Assembly: GCF_000002995.4 (NCBI RefSeq)
Contig: NW_025062478.1
Coordinates: forward strand, 1,426,001 to 1,490,000
Length of the DNA: 64,000 nucleotides
Direction of reading: 5' to 3'
Source of the DNA: Brugia malayi
Lineage: Eukaryota; Nematoda; Chromadorea; Rhabditida; Onchocercidae
The notes beneath the pieces were generated by a model. It made no database searches. It was given only the letters and a program-made list of their open reading frames with translations, and was not told where the DNA came from. Both the position numbers and the translations under genes were made by a program. Shown piece by piece: positions 1-13,921 of this stretch (positions within the stretch are counted from its first letter, which is position 1; every line of letters starts with the position of its first letter).

Positions 1-1339
1 TGAAGGAAAATGTACACAAACAAATTATTGCTAAAATACAACGGAAAGAGTTATCATTTAGTATTAACATTAGTACTCTTGTTATTCTTATTTTAATTTG
101 TTAAGCAATTTTAAAGCAAATAATTTAATTCACATTTTAGCTGAATAGAAATATGGAATTTTATCATTTTACTGATGCATACAGAATTTTTTTTTCAGGA
201 ATTCCGGATAGCAAAACTTTCATTAATAATGTTTTAAAAGTTGTTCGATACTGTTAACAACGATGATATCAAAATATCAGTGTAATTAATAGCATTTGCT
301 CCCATAAAAAAAAAAAGAATTTATGAAATGATAATGATAATAACTTCTGTCAAGTTTCTATTACTTAGAATGATAATGATAAGAATTCAATGTTGATAGT
401 ATATTGATAGTAACTGCCGGTAGTAGGATGAGTATCATATCAGAAAGATAATGAATAGATGATAGTATTATCAGTGATACAATATGATTGATATTAAGAA
501 CTAATGAATGTTCGCTTAACAACAGTGTAGTTGAATAAATGAATTTAAATTTTTATTTTAAAATTAAAAAAAAAAAATTAGGATTCATTTAAGTAATAAA
601 TTAATTCGAAGATACAAATTGGAATTTGGACTATAATGAATTTCAGAATTTAATAATTATTTTTTCAGGCAATGCTAATAAAAAGAAATCATTAACAGAA
701 TTGAAACAATGAAAATGATAACAATACACTATCATTTGACATAATGAAATTATGATTGAACGAGAATTTCAGCACTAATTTCCTTTTATATTATTTTATA
801 TTTTAATTTTTATTATATAAAAAATATGAATTAATTTATTCAGATTTTTTTTTAATATAATAACAATAAGCTTGTAAAAAGTTCGATGAATAATTTTATA
901 AGTGAATGATAACCAGTTGTATTGTTGAAATAAAATGCACCATTGAAAGAATTTGTAAACAGCCAAAAGAAAAACACCCATTTGGTTTAATTCATATATT
1001 TCTTTTTTTTTTTAATTTCGAACTATTTCAGCTCAAAAAAAAAAATCTTTCAAGATGGATACTTGAAAACTAATGGATAAATTTATGTAGAAATATAAGC
1101 TTAATTTCATTTTGTTTTTTCTTGATTTTTTTTTTCTTTAGTACAGCAATTTGTTCATAGTTGCTATTCAAATTCATATCGATGATTTGAAAAACTTTAA
1201 TTTTTGAATTTTGAATTTTTTTAAAAAAAATTTGAATTTAGAAAAAAAAAAGTCCATTTCTATTTTCTGTGACAAATTTTTGTTTACAATTACAAATATG
1301 CTACAAATTTAAGAAAAGAAAAGAAAAAAAAAAAAAGTG
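1..1339. other. Non-coding AT-rich sequence downstream of DM exon
   Basis: No exon could be supported on either strand. The stretch is dominated by poly-A/T runs and short AT-rich open frames. If the DM-domain gene has further 3' exons, for example a second DM domain as in C. elegans MAB-3, they are not visible here and would lie beyond the left edge. Confidence 0.5.
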
Positions 1340-1968
1340 TCAACCTCCTTTTGATCTAGCTGTCAAACCACAATGATCATCAACACCAACTTCATTTTCT
1401 ACATCAGCAACATCTTCCAACTCATGCAGTTGAGTATTAAGTACACGTCTTTTTTCAACCAGTATGCATTTGTTACAGGCGCAATTGGCATATACACATT
1501 CGCATTTGTGATTCTTACGTGGTTCCAAACGATTATGATTAAGACAACGTTGACAGTAATAGACCCGTTTGGAGCCTAAAGAGCAAATAAACAAAAATGA
1601 GAGGTAGAAATTAAAATAAGATAATACTTAACGAATTGATAATGATAATATCAAGAATTCAAAATCAGCATTTTGCAGTAAAAAATAAAAAATAAATAAA
1701 AAATTGATAAGAGAAACTCAATACTAATATCATTTAAGTAATGAGTTCTATCAGTTCTTAGTTCAAGATCTCTCATATAAAGGTTGATTAATACTTACTT
1801 ATCGATTAGACTAAATTTGTGGAAGTTATTTATAGCTAGAAATACATTTATAAATTTTATGCTTTTTTAATTGAGTGTTATATTAGAATGAAATTTCAAA
1901 ATTCACCAATTTTGTCAACAGCAGCGGCAGCTGCGCTTAGAGCAGCAATTGCATTAATTGTCTCAAAT
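1340..1968 (-). CDS. DM-domain (doublesex/MAB-3 family) transcription factor, partial
   Basis: Two exons on the minus strand are seen: 1968-1907 and 1575-1340. The first starts after a TTTTAG acceptor, ends at a GTGAAT donor, and encodes an alanine-rich stretch. The second follows a CTCTTTAG acceptor. Phases match exactly: the first ends one base into a Gly codon and the second supplies the other two. The second exon holds a complete DM zinc-module pattern, C-x2-C-x2-H-x8-H-x3-C-x4-C-x-C-x2-C, beginning YYCQRCLNH and followed by the basic VEKRRVL segment. DM proteins bind DNA through this intertwined zinc module and control sexual differentiation. YYCQRCLNH resembles C. elegans MAB-3, so a mab-3/dmd-3-like gene is likely. 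After the domain the frame is acidic (DVADVENEVG) and reaches a TGA at 1342-1340. A splice donor could lie before that stop, so the 3' end is uncertain. The start codon is not identified, and only one DM domain is present. Confidence 0.85.
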
Positions 1969-2332
1969 CTAAAACAATGAATTATAAAAGTTTCCTTTAA
2001 ATGTTTAACATTTAGAATTTGAACAAAATGATAATAATATGATCAGTTGACAAAGTAAAAAAAAAAAACTTAATGTGAGTTAAATCACATAAATTTATTT
2101 TTTCATTTCAAACAAAAATGAATTTTTTCTTTAGCAATAAAATTGGCAATGTATGCTTCGAATTTTTGAAAGTTAATTTTAACTTCATTTAAAAAAAAAA
2201 ATACAAATTTAAATTGAATTTTTAAAAAGCAAATTGAAATTTCAAATAACCTCATCATTATTACAGACAATAACTGAGATCAATGTTATTAGCAAAAAAA
2301 GCCAAAAATTGCTTTTTGTGAGGTAAATAAAC

Positions 2333-2360
2333 AAATTGAGCTTCCGCGAATCGTAATGAT
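2333..2360 (-). other. Possible upstream exon of the DM-domain gene
   Basis: On the minus strand a good acceptor (TTTATTGCAG) precedes 28 nt ending at a GTTTAT donor. The frame (HYDSRKLN) ends with two leftover bases, exactly what the DM gene's 1968-1907 exon needs at its 5' end. The fit is suggestive but the exon is short and the donor weak. Confidence 0.25.
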
Positions 2361-4574
2361 CTGCAATAAAGCATAAATATATTATCGTATCGATTATTTT
2401 CAAGCAATCAACGGATATCAGCAATTGTAATCAATAGTAACTTTTAACAACGAATTTGCTTATTTGTCTATAATGAAAGTAAAATTAAAATTGAAAAAGA
2501 GTTCTAGCATAAATTTCTCAGTCATTCACGAATTGTTCTTTGATTTTATCGTTGTCACACCCACTTGTTAATTTACCTGTTAAAATAATTGAGGGAATTT
2601 ATTTATTATAATCACGCAACATATGCATATTTCATGCTGGCTACTTTACTTTAATCTTTAAGATACTATGATTTGAAATAGAAATGAATTGAGCAAGTGT
2701 ATTTGAATTTAAATATTAGTGAAAAATTAATCATATCATAATCAATTTGTGAAACTGAAATGAATACATCAGTTCATATTTACAAATTTGCACTTAAATA
2801 TTAGCTCCTATTGATCAATGAGTAAGATGAAAAAAATTACTTTAATATTACCTCACAACTCAATAAGTTAGAATTCGATCATTCGAGTATATGATAAATA
2901 AATTTACTATAATATAATGACAATATGTAAGAGTAAACTTGCATATGATATTTAATAAATACAAATATCATTGAAATAAAAATGAAAAAGAGAAAGTGGA
3001 AAGAAAAAGTTAGTTTGGGAAAAAAGAGAGAAAAATATGTGATAAGATGTATTCATAATTAATAATAAACATAATAACAAAAATATATCTTCTCGTGTAA
3101 TTTTGAAATTTGAAAATTTTTTTTTTACTAAAAATAAACAGAAAATAATAAAAAAGCTGCTATTGCACGGAATAGAAGCTATTAAATTAAAATGTGATAA
3201 TAACACACAGCTATTTCAAGTTTGTCGATTATTAGAAAAAAAAATGTTTAGTTATTGAAAATTTAAATAAGATTGAAATTTCTCTCATTTTCTGTCATCT
3301 ATGTGAATAAGAGTTCAAATAAGACCTAAATTTGCAAACACTGTCAAAGTTAGTAAGCAACATTTTAGAAAAATTACAATCAGATTAAAAATGAAACTGT
3401 TTTTAAGTACTAAATTTGAATTCCGATTATAGATATCTTGCATTACTGATAACTGATGATAACAGAAAAGGATAGCTTTTAGTGATTCATCCATTTACCT
3501 ACTGCAATTTCTATCCAGAAAAAGTTGTTCTAACTTTAGGCAAATGCTTCAAATCAGAAATTTAAACATTTCATTATCTATATTCTTCCTAATTTCCTAA
3601 GGTAAGAAAATTAGCCAATAAAAAAACTTTATAATGAGAAGTTGATGAAAAAAAATTATCAGTAATATTATTTCAAATATATTATTCCTAATAGGAAGTT
3701 AAAAGTTAGAAGTAGGAGTTAAAATTAACGGATCTTTTTTTGTCAACATTTTAGAGTTAGTCAATTAAAATATTAAAATTATTTAAATTAAAATTTAACA
3801 AAAAATTTTTCTTCGATCCGTTACTATCATTGCTGAGATCGCTAATAGCATGGATGAGAAGAAATTTTCAATGAGTAGTTTGTGTGTCAATCACATAGCA
3901 AATTTTTTTTTATTGAAATTCAGAGAAATATCATTTCAAAAAACTTTTTCTTTTTTTTTTTCTTCAATTTTTTGTCATATTGTGCAAAATATGAAAGATA
4001 TAAATGAATGGAAAGTTTGCAAAAAAAAAAAAAGAGTATAAGTAATGCATAGATTATTGAAAGTAAGTAAGCTTTTTCAGTAAGTAAAAAAAAAAAAAGT
4101 GGAATTTAACATTAATTGAAAATGAAGTTGTAAAAATCTTTTATTATGTATGCTTTTTGACAAAGCAAAATAAAAAAAAGTCTCCAAAAATTTCATATTT
4201 ATCATCTGAAGTTAGCAAATTTTCATTTGATAACTTCAGAATTTGCATGATGCAATGAAATGTAGGGAATTTAATTGCCTCATTTTGAACCACTCAAAAT
4301 GTTTTCATAAATTATAAGCAAAATGGAAGTTTACTTTATATATTTAGTTTCTCGTGAATTTATGGAAGTGATGTGATAATAAAAAAGTATTTTCAATATT
4401 TTTCCATTGAAAAAATTTTATATGAACAGAAGGGATTTCCAAATTTTACAATTATCACATTTAATTCATTTTTTTTTTCAAACTAAGAAAAGTATTGCAC
4501 TTCATTGAGTTTGCTAATTTTCTACATGCATTCAAAAAAAAATTACGAGCTTGAGCAGTAAGCTAAAATAATAG

Positions 4575-4702
4575 TAATTAATAATTAATGATAATAGAAA
4601 TAACAATAATAATTAATGATAATAGAAATAACAATAATAATTAATGATAACAGAAATAATAATAATAATAATTAATGATAATAGGAATAACAATAATAAT
4701 TC
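4575..4702. repeat. AT-rich minisatellite, about 28-31 bp unit, 4 copies
   Basis: Four imperfect copies of a unit built on AATTAATGATAATAG followed by AAATAACAATAAT lie head to tail. Units differ by small insertions and A/G changes. Confidence 0.8.
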
Positions 4703-5040
4703 AATTTTTTAGAACTGTAAATTTTTTTGCTCCATTTTAACCAATTGAAATTGATGCAAAATGACTGTATAATCAGTATTTGCTATATAAAAGTTTATCG
4801 CATTATGTTAATTTCCGTTTTAAAACAATCATATATTTTTTTTGATAAATGTTAGAGTAAAAAATTAAATTTGAAATATAAAATTAATCTGCAACTTCTC
4901 ATTTCCATTTCTTCAAATAAACAATTCGGTAGTACTAGCAGATGGAACAACAATAAAGACTATAAACACTTTCTCTGTTCTGTTCAAACATATACATACA
5001 TTCCTGTATTTTGTGGTAAAATAGAAACGATAGTAGAGAG

Positions 5041-5165
5041 AAATGTCGCAGAGGATGGATGACAGCACGACAAAGTGTCGCCTTACTGATCGATGTAATG
5101 ATGAAGAATAGCAAACCTGGTGAGAAACAAATAACTCAGTGAGGACAAACTACCGTATCCGGAAG
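5041..5165. other. GC-richer island, unassigned
   Basis: About 120 bp of much higher GC than its surroundings. The plus strand has an ATG with 22 codons before TAG; the minus strand has a strong acceptor-like TTTCTCACCAG near 5120 followed by an open frame. Neither connects to other exons. It may be a regulatory element or a lone exon. Confidence 0.3.
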
Positions 5166-5932
5166 TGCATAACTTTTTTTTTTTTTTTTTCTTTAATAAA
5201 CAACTTTTGAAATTGCATGGATAAGACAATAAGAATTGAAGCAATGAGAAATTATCAATAAGAGAAGGAGGAGAGTGAAAGAAAGAGAGAAAGACTGATG
5301 AGAGTTATTTTATAGAAAGAATAATAGGAAATGAGTAAATAAATTTTCAATATTATGAATGTAAAGAAAAAATTTGCAGGTGAAAGGAATTAAAAAACAA
5401 AAAAAAAAAAAAAAAAAAGAAAGGAAATGAAGAAATGATAAGAGATATTTATTTTAATGTTGATAGTGAAGAGAGGAAAAGAAAAGTAAACAAAATAGAA
5501 GGGAATAAAATGATGAAAAAAAAAAAAAAATATATTGTTGGTTAAATTTCAAAAGAGAGCATTTTAGTTTAACAGTGAAAAAGAGAAGAGAGATGGGAAA
5601 ATTTGGAACTCATTGCAAAATGGATATTGAATATGTGTATGTGTGTGTGTGATAGCAAGGAAAAGGCGCAAATGATAATGATGGTGGCGCATATTTCATT
5701 TTCAGTAAGGAAAGAGAGAGAGAAATGGAAGAAAGAAAGAAAGAAAAAGGAGAAGGACAGATAAATATATATGTTTTCTTGCACTTCCACTTTCATAATT
5801 AAATGTTTTGTTGTTTGCTAGAGAGATTATCAATATACTTCCAGTGATATCTTTGATGGATAGTGAAGGATTAAAATGGTTATCTATCCAATCAGGAATT
5901 CCTTGTTAAAGTATCAATTTTGAAATATTGTA

Positions 5933-6086
5933 AGAGATTAAAAGAGATCATTCCGGAAATGTATTGTAACTGTGAGATTAAAAGAGATCATTCCGGAAAT
6001 GTATTGTAACTGTGAGATTAAAAGAGATCATTCCGGAAATGTATTGTAACTGTGAGATTAAAAGAGATCATTCCGGAAATGTATTA
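5933..6086. repeat. 40-bp minisatellite, about 4 copies
   Basis: A 40-bp unit containing AAAGAGATCATTCCGGAAAT is repeated almost perfectly; the last copy decays after GTATT. It contains a TTCCGGAA palindrome. Confidence 0.95.
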
Positions 6087-6445
6087 TAATTTGATAATTG
6101 TTTTCATTGCGGACCTGTATGTATCTTTTCCGTATACAGTTTTTTCCCTTTCATGGCTTTGATCAAAATTAAAATTTTGTTCAGAAAAAAAAAATAAAAT
6201 TTTAATTCAATTTATCGAAATTGAATCATATTTTTACTATTGCATACTTAAGTATAATGCAAAAAAAGACTGTTATATGTGAATTAGCTATGCATTTAAT
6301 GTATGTTAGATATCATATATTTACATGTCCGCAAATGTATGTGAATGACTTACGTGTATACCACGTACGTAATTATTTGTGTATATGTATTTAGATATAT
6401 GGAAGTGATAAATTAAAGTCTGTTCATTATATTGTTAATAACATA

Positions 6446-6638
6446 TCACGTAAGATGTTTACGTGTTGATACGTAACGCAGACAGATAAAACATATTATG
6501 CATTTGTTGTCACGTAAGATGTTTACGTGTTGATACGTAACGCAGACAGATAAAACATATTATGCATTTGTTGTCACGTAAGATGTTTACGTGTTGATAC
6601 GTAACGCAGACAGATAAAACATATTATGCATTTGTTGT
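6446..6638. repeat. 64-bp minisatellite with ACGT inverted repeat, 3 copies
   Basis: Three essentially identical 64-bp units start at 6447, 6511 and 6575. Each carries CACGTAA-GATGT-TTACGTG, a 7-bp perfect inverted repeat around a 5-bp loop, followed by TGATACGTAACGCAGACAG. Related ACGT motifs precede the array at about 6350-6372. Confidence 0.95.
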
Positions 6639-6728
6639 TTGTCCAATAAAATGTGACAGCAATGCAAAAAAAAAAAAGATAAGAAAGAGTGAAAAAAGAG
6701 ATGAGTGCTAATGAAATTGCTTCAGAGT

Positions 6729-6752
6729 GACGACGACGACGACGACGACGAC
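6729..6752. repeat. (GAC)8 trinucleotide repeat
   Basis: Eight uninterrupted GAC units in otherwise AT-rich DNA. Confidence 0.95.
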
Positions 6753-7540
6753 AAATGACAACGATAAGAGAGATAGATAGACTAGTTTGTATTACACTTT
6801 ATTGTGATAATAAAATAAGTACGGAAATTTTATGATATCAAATAATTTGATCTATTTGAACTAAAAATGAAAAAAGTTTCTAGAATTTTCAGATGACCTT
6901 TACTTGATTACAAGTTCATTTGATTGAAATAGATTACATTCATTTGTTTTTTTTTTTTCTATAAATTATTTTAATCGATATTCTATTACAAATTATATCA
7001 ATCAGTCATGGTGACACAACGTTAATATTATTTGAAATGCAATATTTCTTCTTTTTAATTCAGTAAACAAAGATTACATACTGTAATTGAAGAAAAAAAA
7101 AAAAAAAAAGCGGAATGAAAAGCAGAAGGTATATTTATTAATATTAATTACAAAATGAAATCTCATATTAATAAAATAATTTTGTTGCTAAAAAAAAAAA
7201 AAAAAAAATAAGCATTGGTCATTATTAGCTTTGTAGCCAATGAAATGACCATTAAATAGTAATATATTACATATTAAATTTCATTTTTTTTTTTCTCATT
7301 GCAAACGTACTTTGATTTTCAAAAAGATTTATCAGTGGGATGCAACTGCACAAACATAAATTTTTTCTTTTCCAATTTCTATTCTTTTTATTTTCAATCG
7401 TAAACAAAATGCTTTTTCTTTTTTTTTTTTTTTTTTTTTTTCTTTTTTCATTTGTGATAAAAAAATTTTTTCTTTTTTTTTAGTTAGAAATGAAAATGAT
7501 CACAAATAGGAAGGAAAAGAAATGTTAATAAGATGGTAAA

Positions 7541-7561
7541 AGAGAGAGAGAGAGAGAGAGA
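7541..7561. repeat. (AG)n microsatellite
   Basis: About ten AG dinucleotides in a row. Confidence 0.9.
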
Positions 7562-9230
7562 TATTTGACAAATTTTTATGCTACAAATTATTAATTAAGT
7601 AATTTTGATAATAATAATATGGTCAAATATGCTTTTGGGTAATTATCATATTATGAATAAATAACCATAGGGTAATCTATCTATGATAATTTAAAATAAA
7701 CTTTTTGATTGTTAATTTAAAATAAACATTTTTTTTTTTTTTAAATATACACATAATATATTCAAATATTAAGGAAACTAATTGAACATTTTTTTTCCTC
7801 CCCATTTCTTTTTCATTTAAATTATTATTACACTCATTCAGCTTTACGTACTTTCACGTGATTTTTTCTCGTTACGTAAAAATGGATACTGATCCAGAAT
7901 ACTGATCTATATGAGGTTTTAATAGAAAGATATTAGTTAGAATTGATATCTACAGTTACACTTAGCATAACTCGATATCGTATTACAAAAGTATTTCAAG
8001 AAAGTTCAAGAATTAATTAAAAAATAATATCGATGCTGCAATTGTCAATTTTAAGAAGAATTTTACGAATGTAAGTTACCTGAATTTATTTAATCTTTTT
8101 GATCAAAACCCATTCTAACGTTTTATTTGATGTCAGATTTTTATTGCTAATGAAACACAATTACAGCCATACAGGTATTGAATCTAAATCTACAGGTATT
8201 GATCGATAGATTAAAAAAAGAGATCAACCAGTTCATCTTATTTTGTTTATTGTTTTTTGTGTTAGATAAATGCAATAAGAGAGGTGGAAAGAAAAACTTT
8301 AAATTCGATGAAATCTAATTTCGATGAAAGTTTTTTTTTTGATGAAATCTATTTTTTTTTTTTTGAAATATAATTGCATTCTTTTAGCTATCACAGTTTT
8401 AATCTAAAATCTAATGAATGCTTTATTTGAAAGAAAAAAAAAAAAAACAAAAAACAAAAAGTGTTATCATTTAGTGATCATTCTGAATATGTTGAAGAAG
8501 TCAGCAAAAGGAATAATAATAATAATTAAAACAAAATACCTATGCAATAGAAAGATAAACAATGAAAAGGTGAAATTTCTCTTGAAATTATCAAATTAAT
8601 ACGAATAGATCGAAATGTAATATTTTATCAGATAATATCATTCATTTCTCTACTAAACATTTTTCTTTCTTTTTTTTTTTAAACAAACAAAAATATACAT
8701 ATATAATGAATAACAATATTTTTCATTCATTCTAAGCACAGATTAAATTATTTTATGAAAATTTAAATAGTTAAATGAATCAATCAATAATGATTGACGA
8801 TTACGATAATAATAAACTTGTATGGATTACATAGTATACTGAAACAGGTTAATTGTTTGAAATGGTTTGAAAAATAAGAGAAATCGGGTTGACTTGGGCA
8901 AATGAATGTATTGTTGGTGTTCCTACCCATCAGATGGGTGGGTAGGTGGGTGATGGAACTCAAACACTCATTTAGTGTGCCGAAGAAGTAGTAACTGAAT
9001 GGAAAAAAAAAAAAAGTGCAAATGTAACAAACAACATTGTGGTGCGTTGTTGTGTTGAGGAAATCCCAAGCTTAGTTGACTGAAAAATATTTCAATTTGA
9101 AGAAGCAACTACCGATCATTTGGATACATACACATACACACATACATACATACACACATATTTACATAATTTTGCCCAAACATTTTTCTATTTTTTTTTT
9201 TTTTTTTCTTAAACGAACAAAAAATAGCTC

Positions 9231-9254
9231 CGTCCGCGTCCGCGTCCGCGTCCG
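9231..9254. repeat. (CGTCCG)4 CpG-rich hexanucleotide repeat
   Basis: Four perfect CGTCCG units, giving eight CpGs in 24 bp, in strongly AT-rich surroundings. A GC-richer island continues to about 9350. Confidence 0.95.
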
Positions 9255-10308
9255 CACAATAATAATAACATTTCCTGAGCAACCCTAGGGGAACTTAACT
9301 TTGCCACTAGTAGCACTATTGTTATCCGTAAACAGAGAGAAATTTCTGCAAATGACATATTTTTTTCCTTCCTTTTCTTAAAAAAAAAAAAAATTTTTTT
9401 TTTTTTTTTGCAACAATTTTGTTATTATTTATTCGAATTAAGATGGTCAAATTTGTTATTTAATGAAATTGATTAGATTGAATAATATAATGAATTAAGT
9501 TTTGCTTGCATAAAAGTTAAGTTTAAATTTTAAATTAGGTTTTGTTAAATTGGAGAAAAATTATTGGAGAAAATGAACTTATTTGTAAAATTAAAGCAAT
9601 TGTTATCAAAATTATTGCTAAATTAATTATCTTTCAAATTAAATAAATTTTTTAGTATTAAAACATCAGGCTTTTTTTTTTTTTTTTTTGTAAATGAATT
9701 AAACCTTATTCTAGTAATTTTCAAACATTCAAATTAACAATTTAAAAAATTGATTCGCATAAAATTTATTTCAATAAATTCATTCTTGAATAACAAAATT
9801 CAAACATAAATAAATTCTCAATAATTTCCATTCACTTCAATAGTAAAAAAGGAGAAAAAAAAAAAAGAAAAAGAATTCGATTAAACAATTAAACAAATTT
9901 AATAAATGTTAATTAATGTTACTGTGAAAAAGAAGCAAAATGCGATGGAATGTTTCGATTATGTCAGTTCAGAAATTTGTATTTGAAATGCTTCTTAATC
10001 AATCAGTCTCAAATGGAATATGGTAACCCGCAAAACTTCCAAATGTTTTATTGTCAAACTTTCGGCCACGTGTTCATTCTTTCATTCTACCCCTCCCCTC
10101 CCCTCAACCCACCTCTCCTCTTTCAATGACTTACATATTGTAATCTTGTTTTTAAAATGCAATAATTTAAAAATTTTGATACGGTAAATGACACATACTA
10201 ACCACAATTCATTTGATATTTCAATAATTATTTAAATTTTTAATCTATGATTGATATTAATTAGGAAAATATATATATAAATATATCAAATCATAGAATG
10301 AAACAAAA

Positions 10309-10462
10309 AGGTAAGAAAATTTATGTAAGAAAATTTATGCTATATTAAAAATAGAAATTAAATTGAAGAAAAATGAAAAAAAAAAGGTAAGAAAATTTAT
10401 GTAAGAAAATTTATGCTATATTAAAAATAGAAATTAAATTGAAGAAAAATGAAAAAAAAAAA
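10309..10462. repeat. 76-bp tandem duplication
   Basis: A 76-bp unit beginning GGTAAGAAAATTTATGTAAG occurs twice (10310 and 10386), identical except for the length of the terminal poly-A run. Confidence 0.95.
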
Positions 10463-13400
10463 AAAAAAAAAAAGAAAAAAAGGAGAGAAAAGAAGAAAAT
10501 TCATTACTAATTTATGCTATATATATATAACATTTACATAGATCATTAATATAAAAATCATTCGTTCATCCATTAATTTCTTTCATATCTTTAAACTATT
10601 TAAAAGTAAAGCTCATTACTATACAACTACTCTTGTTTGCAATTTTTTTTTTTTTTTTTTTTTTTTTTTCAATAATCAAATATTGATATGTTTATACTTT
10701 TTTTTTTTGGTTTACGAAGTACATGAATCTTTGGTCTTTCATTTGACAAATTTTTATGAAAAACAGAAGCTGACGATGACTAGAATAGAGGAGTGAATGT
10801 AGCTTTGACGAGAATATTAGAAATATTTATCGGAAAAATAAACTAATAACAAAACTAATAAGAGCAGCAATATGCTAACTGAGGTAATCATCATTAATTG
10901 AGTAAACGAATTTTAGCTGTTCCATGTATTAGTGAATACAAATCATCAAACAATTTTATAATTTTTTGAAGTTTGTTGAAGCATACTGTCTTGAATAGAA
11001 TATCAAATATCATTAAATGTGCTGCATTTTTAATTAAAAAATTCACTCACTCTACTCTCTTCATAACAGTATTTTCTCAAATGGAAAATAATTCAATTCA
11101 ACTGAAAGTAATTCAATCAATTTTTTGATATATCGAAATGAGAATAAAAGTATGTTTCAAATAAAATTTATTACTTAAAATTTTTTATCACTAAAAAATA
11201 TTCAATTGATAATAGCCTACCAATATATATATAAAATTAATTTAATTATATCATAAATGTTTTATAATAGCAAATGATATAGCATAAAATTATGTTTTAT
11301 TGTAATTTCTCCAAAAAATTAGCATAATTGATAAATAAAACTTGATTTAAGAAAAGAAATTTGAGAAATGAAAAAAAGAAAAAAAAAAAAAAAAACGAAA
11401 CACTTTATGTTCATATGAAATTTTCACAATTAACAAACAAAACAAAAACCATTTTTTCTTCTTCATCATTCTCCAATCACTGACAAAATGTTTGGTATAA
11501 ATAATGGACTAAAAAAAAAACTCAATCGTTCTCGTTTATGGGCGGACTGTCTGTCTACCATCAACAAAAAAAAATTAAAAAAATTTCAACCAGTATTTGA
11601 AAAAAAAAAAAAAAAAAAACGGCATATTTTGATCAGTAGAAAAAAAAGGAGTTCGAAGGAAAGAATGGAAGGTGGAGGGCTTGTTTGTATGATAAAACAG
11701 CGGACAGTTGCGCAAACAATATGCCAGTTTTGATGCCAATTATTTCTTGTTTTCGAATTTATCAATTGAACATTTTTCCTGGATAACTGCTATCATTTAG
11801 CTTTCCTGGATGCAATTTCTAAGAAACTATAAGCAGATGAAATCAAATTGTCTCAAATTGTCAAATTTTTTTTTTTCCCCCTCTTTAAAAATTGTAAAAT
11901 CAAAAATAAAATTTTTACATTTTTTACAATTGCAAAAAATATTTTTTATTTTAACTGATAGCTTATATGCTATTATTAGATATCAATCATTAAAAAACCT
12001 GAAATGTGTTTATTTTCACAAAGAAATGAAAGTGAAATGGATAAAACAATGTGTGTAATCTTTAGGATGAAGCAAAAATTTAACTATGTTTTAAATTTTC
12101 AACCTAAAATTTTTAGTGCAAAATTTCAAAAGCTTACAAAATTTATGATTTAATTAGATTGAAGAATTGGATGGACCATTTAACATTTGAAAATCAATGC
12201 TTAATGAAATTTGTGTCCACTAATTGATAAAAACTCACATTTCAATTAGTTATGCTAAAATATATCTCATCATAAATATTTGTTCTAAAATTTAAAATTG
12301 AAAATTCTACATTTCTTTTCAATTTCGCACACTTTGGATCTTTTTTTTTTTTTTTTTTTTTTTTTGCATTCTGATTAATTAATAAGGAATTCATGCAAAT
12401 TTCTTGCACCATAAAATTTCCAACCTCATTGCTCATACTATTATTTAATAATTCACACAAGAACAGACCAAAAATTAAAAAGTGATAAGAAAAAATATTG
12501 AAAAAAAAAAGTTATATAAAATTTTGTGATTGAAACCAAAAATTTACATTTTGAAATATTAAATCACACAAAACATGCAACATGAAATCATTATAATAAC
12601 TACTAACAGTAGCTTAAATTAGCTTACACAAAAATTCAAAAAAATATAATATAAAAAATAAAAAAATGAAATTAACATTTTTCTTATTCCTCTTTTTTTT
12701 TTTCGAAAAAGCACCTAGATGAGAAGAAAAAAGAATGGTAAAATGATTTTTTTTTTTTTTTTTGAGAAAATTTTCAGCAATAATTACTTCTTATTTGGAA
12801 AATATAAATGTATCAAAAACAGTAGGATAAAAGTTTCTAATGTAATACAATAAGAATAAATGAAAACTTTAAACAAACTTAGAAAAATTTTTTTCTTATT
12901 TCGATTAGATATAATCATTTTTATCTCTTATTCATTCATTCATTCAATTATTTTTAATATTTTTAATTTCATTTCTATTTACATTGTTATTTAAAAAAAA
13001 AAACTTTTTTTTTTTTTCATTTCTTTTTGATTGTTTGAGCTATGAACGACAACAAAATGACAAATTCTTATTTTGATGGGTTGGTTGCATTCTGAAATGT
13101 CTCTTTCAGGAATCACTTCACAGCATATCATTATGTAAATATCATTTGAATTACAGCTTAAGATCGTAAGCTTAATTCAACATTTGCCATTAAAAGCTTA
13201 ATATTCGTAGGAATTCGAAATAAAATTAATGTAAACTAAAATGTCAACAAAAAATTCTATGAAATCAAAAAAAGAAAAAAAAAATCATTTAAAGTAATCA
13301 AAATAAAGCTATTAGATGATGAAATATAAAAAATATATAAATTTCGCATAGTGATTTGAAGGAATAAAAGTAAGAGAAAAAAAAAAGTCAAAAATGAACT

Positions 13401-13888
13401 GCTAGAGGCAATTTATTTGTTGAATAGAAATGAGTTATGGAAATATTTGTTTCTTGAAGTGGAAAAATTTAAAGAACTAAACAACATTTTTTTACATGTT
13501 TAAAAAAAAAAAAAAAGAAAGAAAAGGACGAAAAGTTAAATAAGTAAATGAAAAAAAAATTTGTAAATAATTCTTTAAAGTTTGCCTTCATTTTTTTTTT
13601 TACTTAAATTATTAGTAAAAGGTATTCTCAATTTTTTTTTTCCTTTTTCACTTGTCATTCAGTATAGTTTTTAGAAAAAGTTAATTCATTTGAAAAAAAG
13701 TGTCGCTGTTATTGAATGATAATATTTAAATTTCATTAAAATTACCTCTAGCAACATTGATTTGCATTCATAACACTAATGAATTAATAATTTAAACAAT
13801 GAACTGTTCTGTTAATTTACTTTTAGCAAAAATCTATTTAAGTATTTCTGTTTTTTAAAGGAATGAAAATCATTTCCTCTACTTTTTT

Positions 13889-13921
13889 CTCTCTCTCTCC
13901 CTCTCCCTCTCCCTCTCTCTT
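13889..13921. repeat. (CT)n / CCCTCT pyrimidine microsatellite
   Basis: An uninterrupted run of CT and CCCTCT units on the plus strand. Confidence 0.85.
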
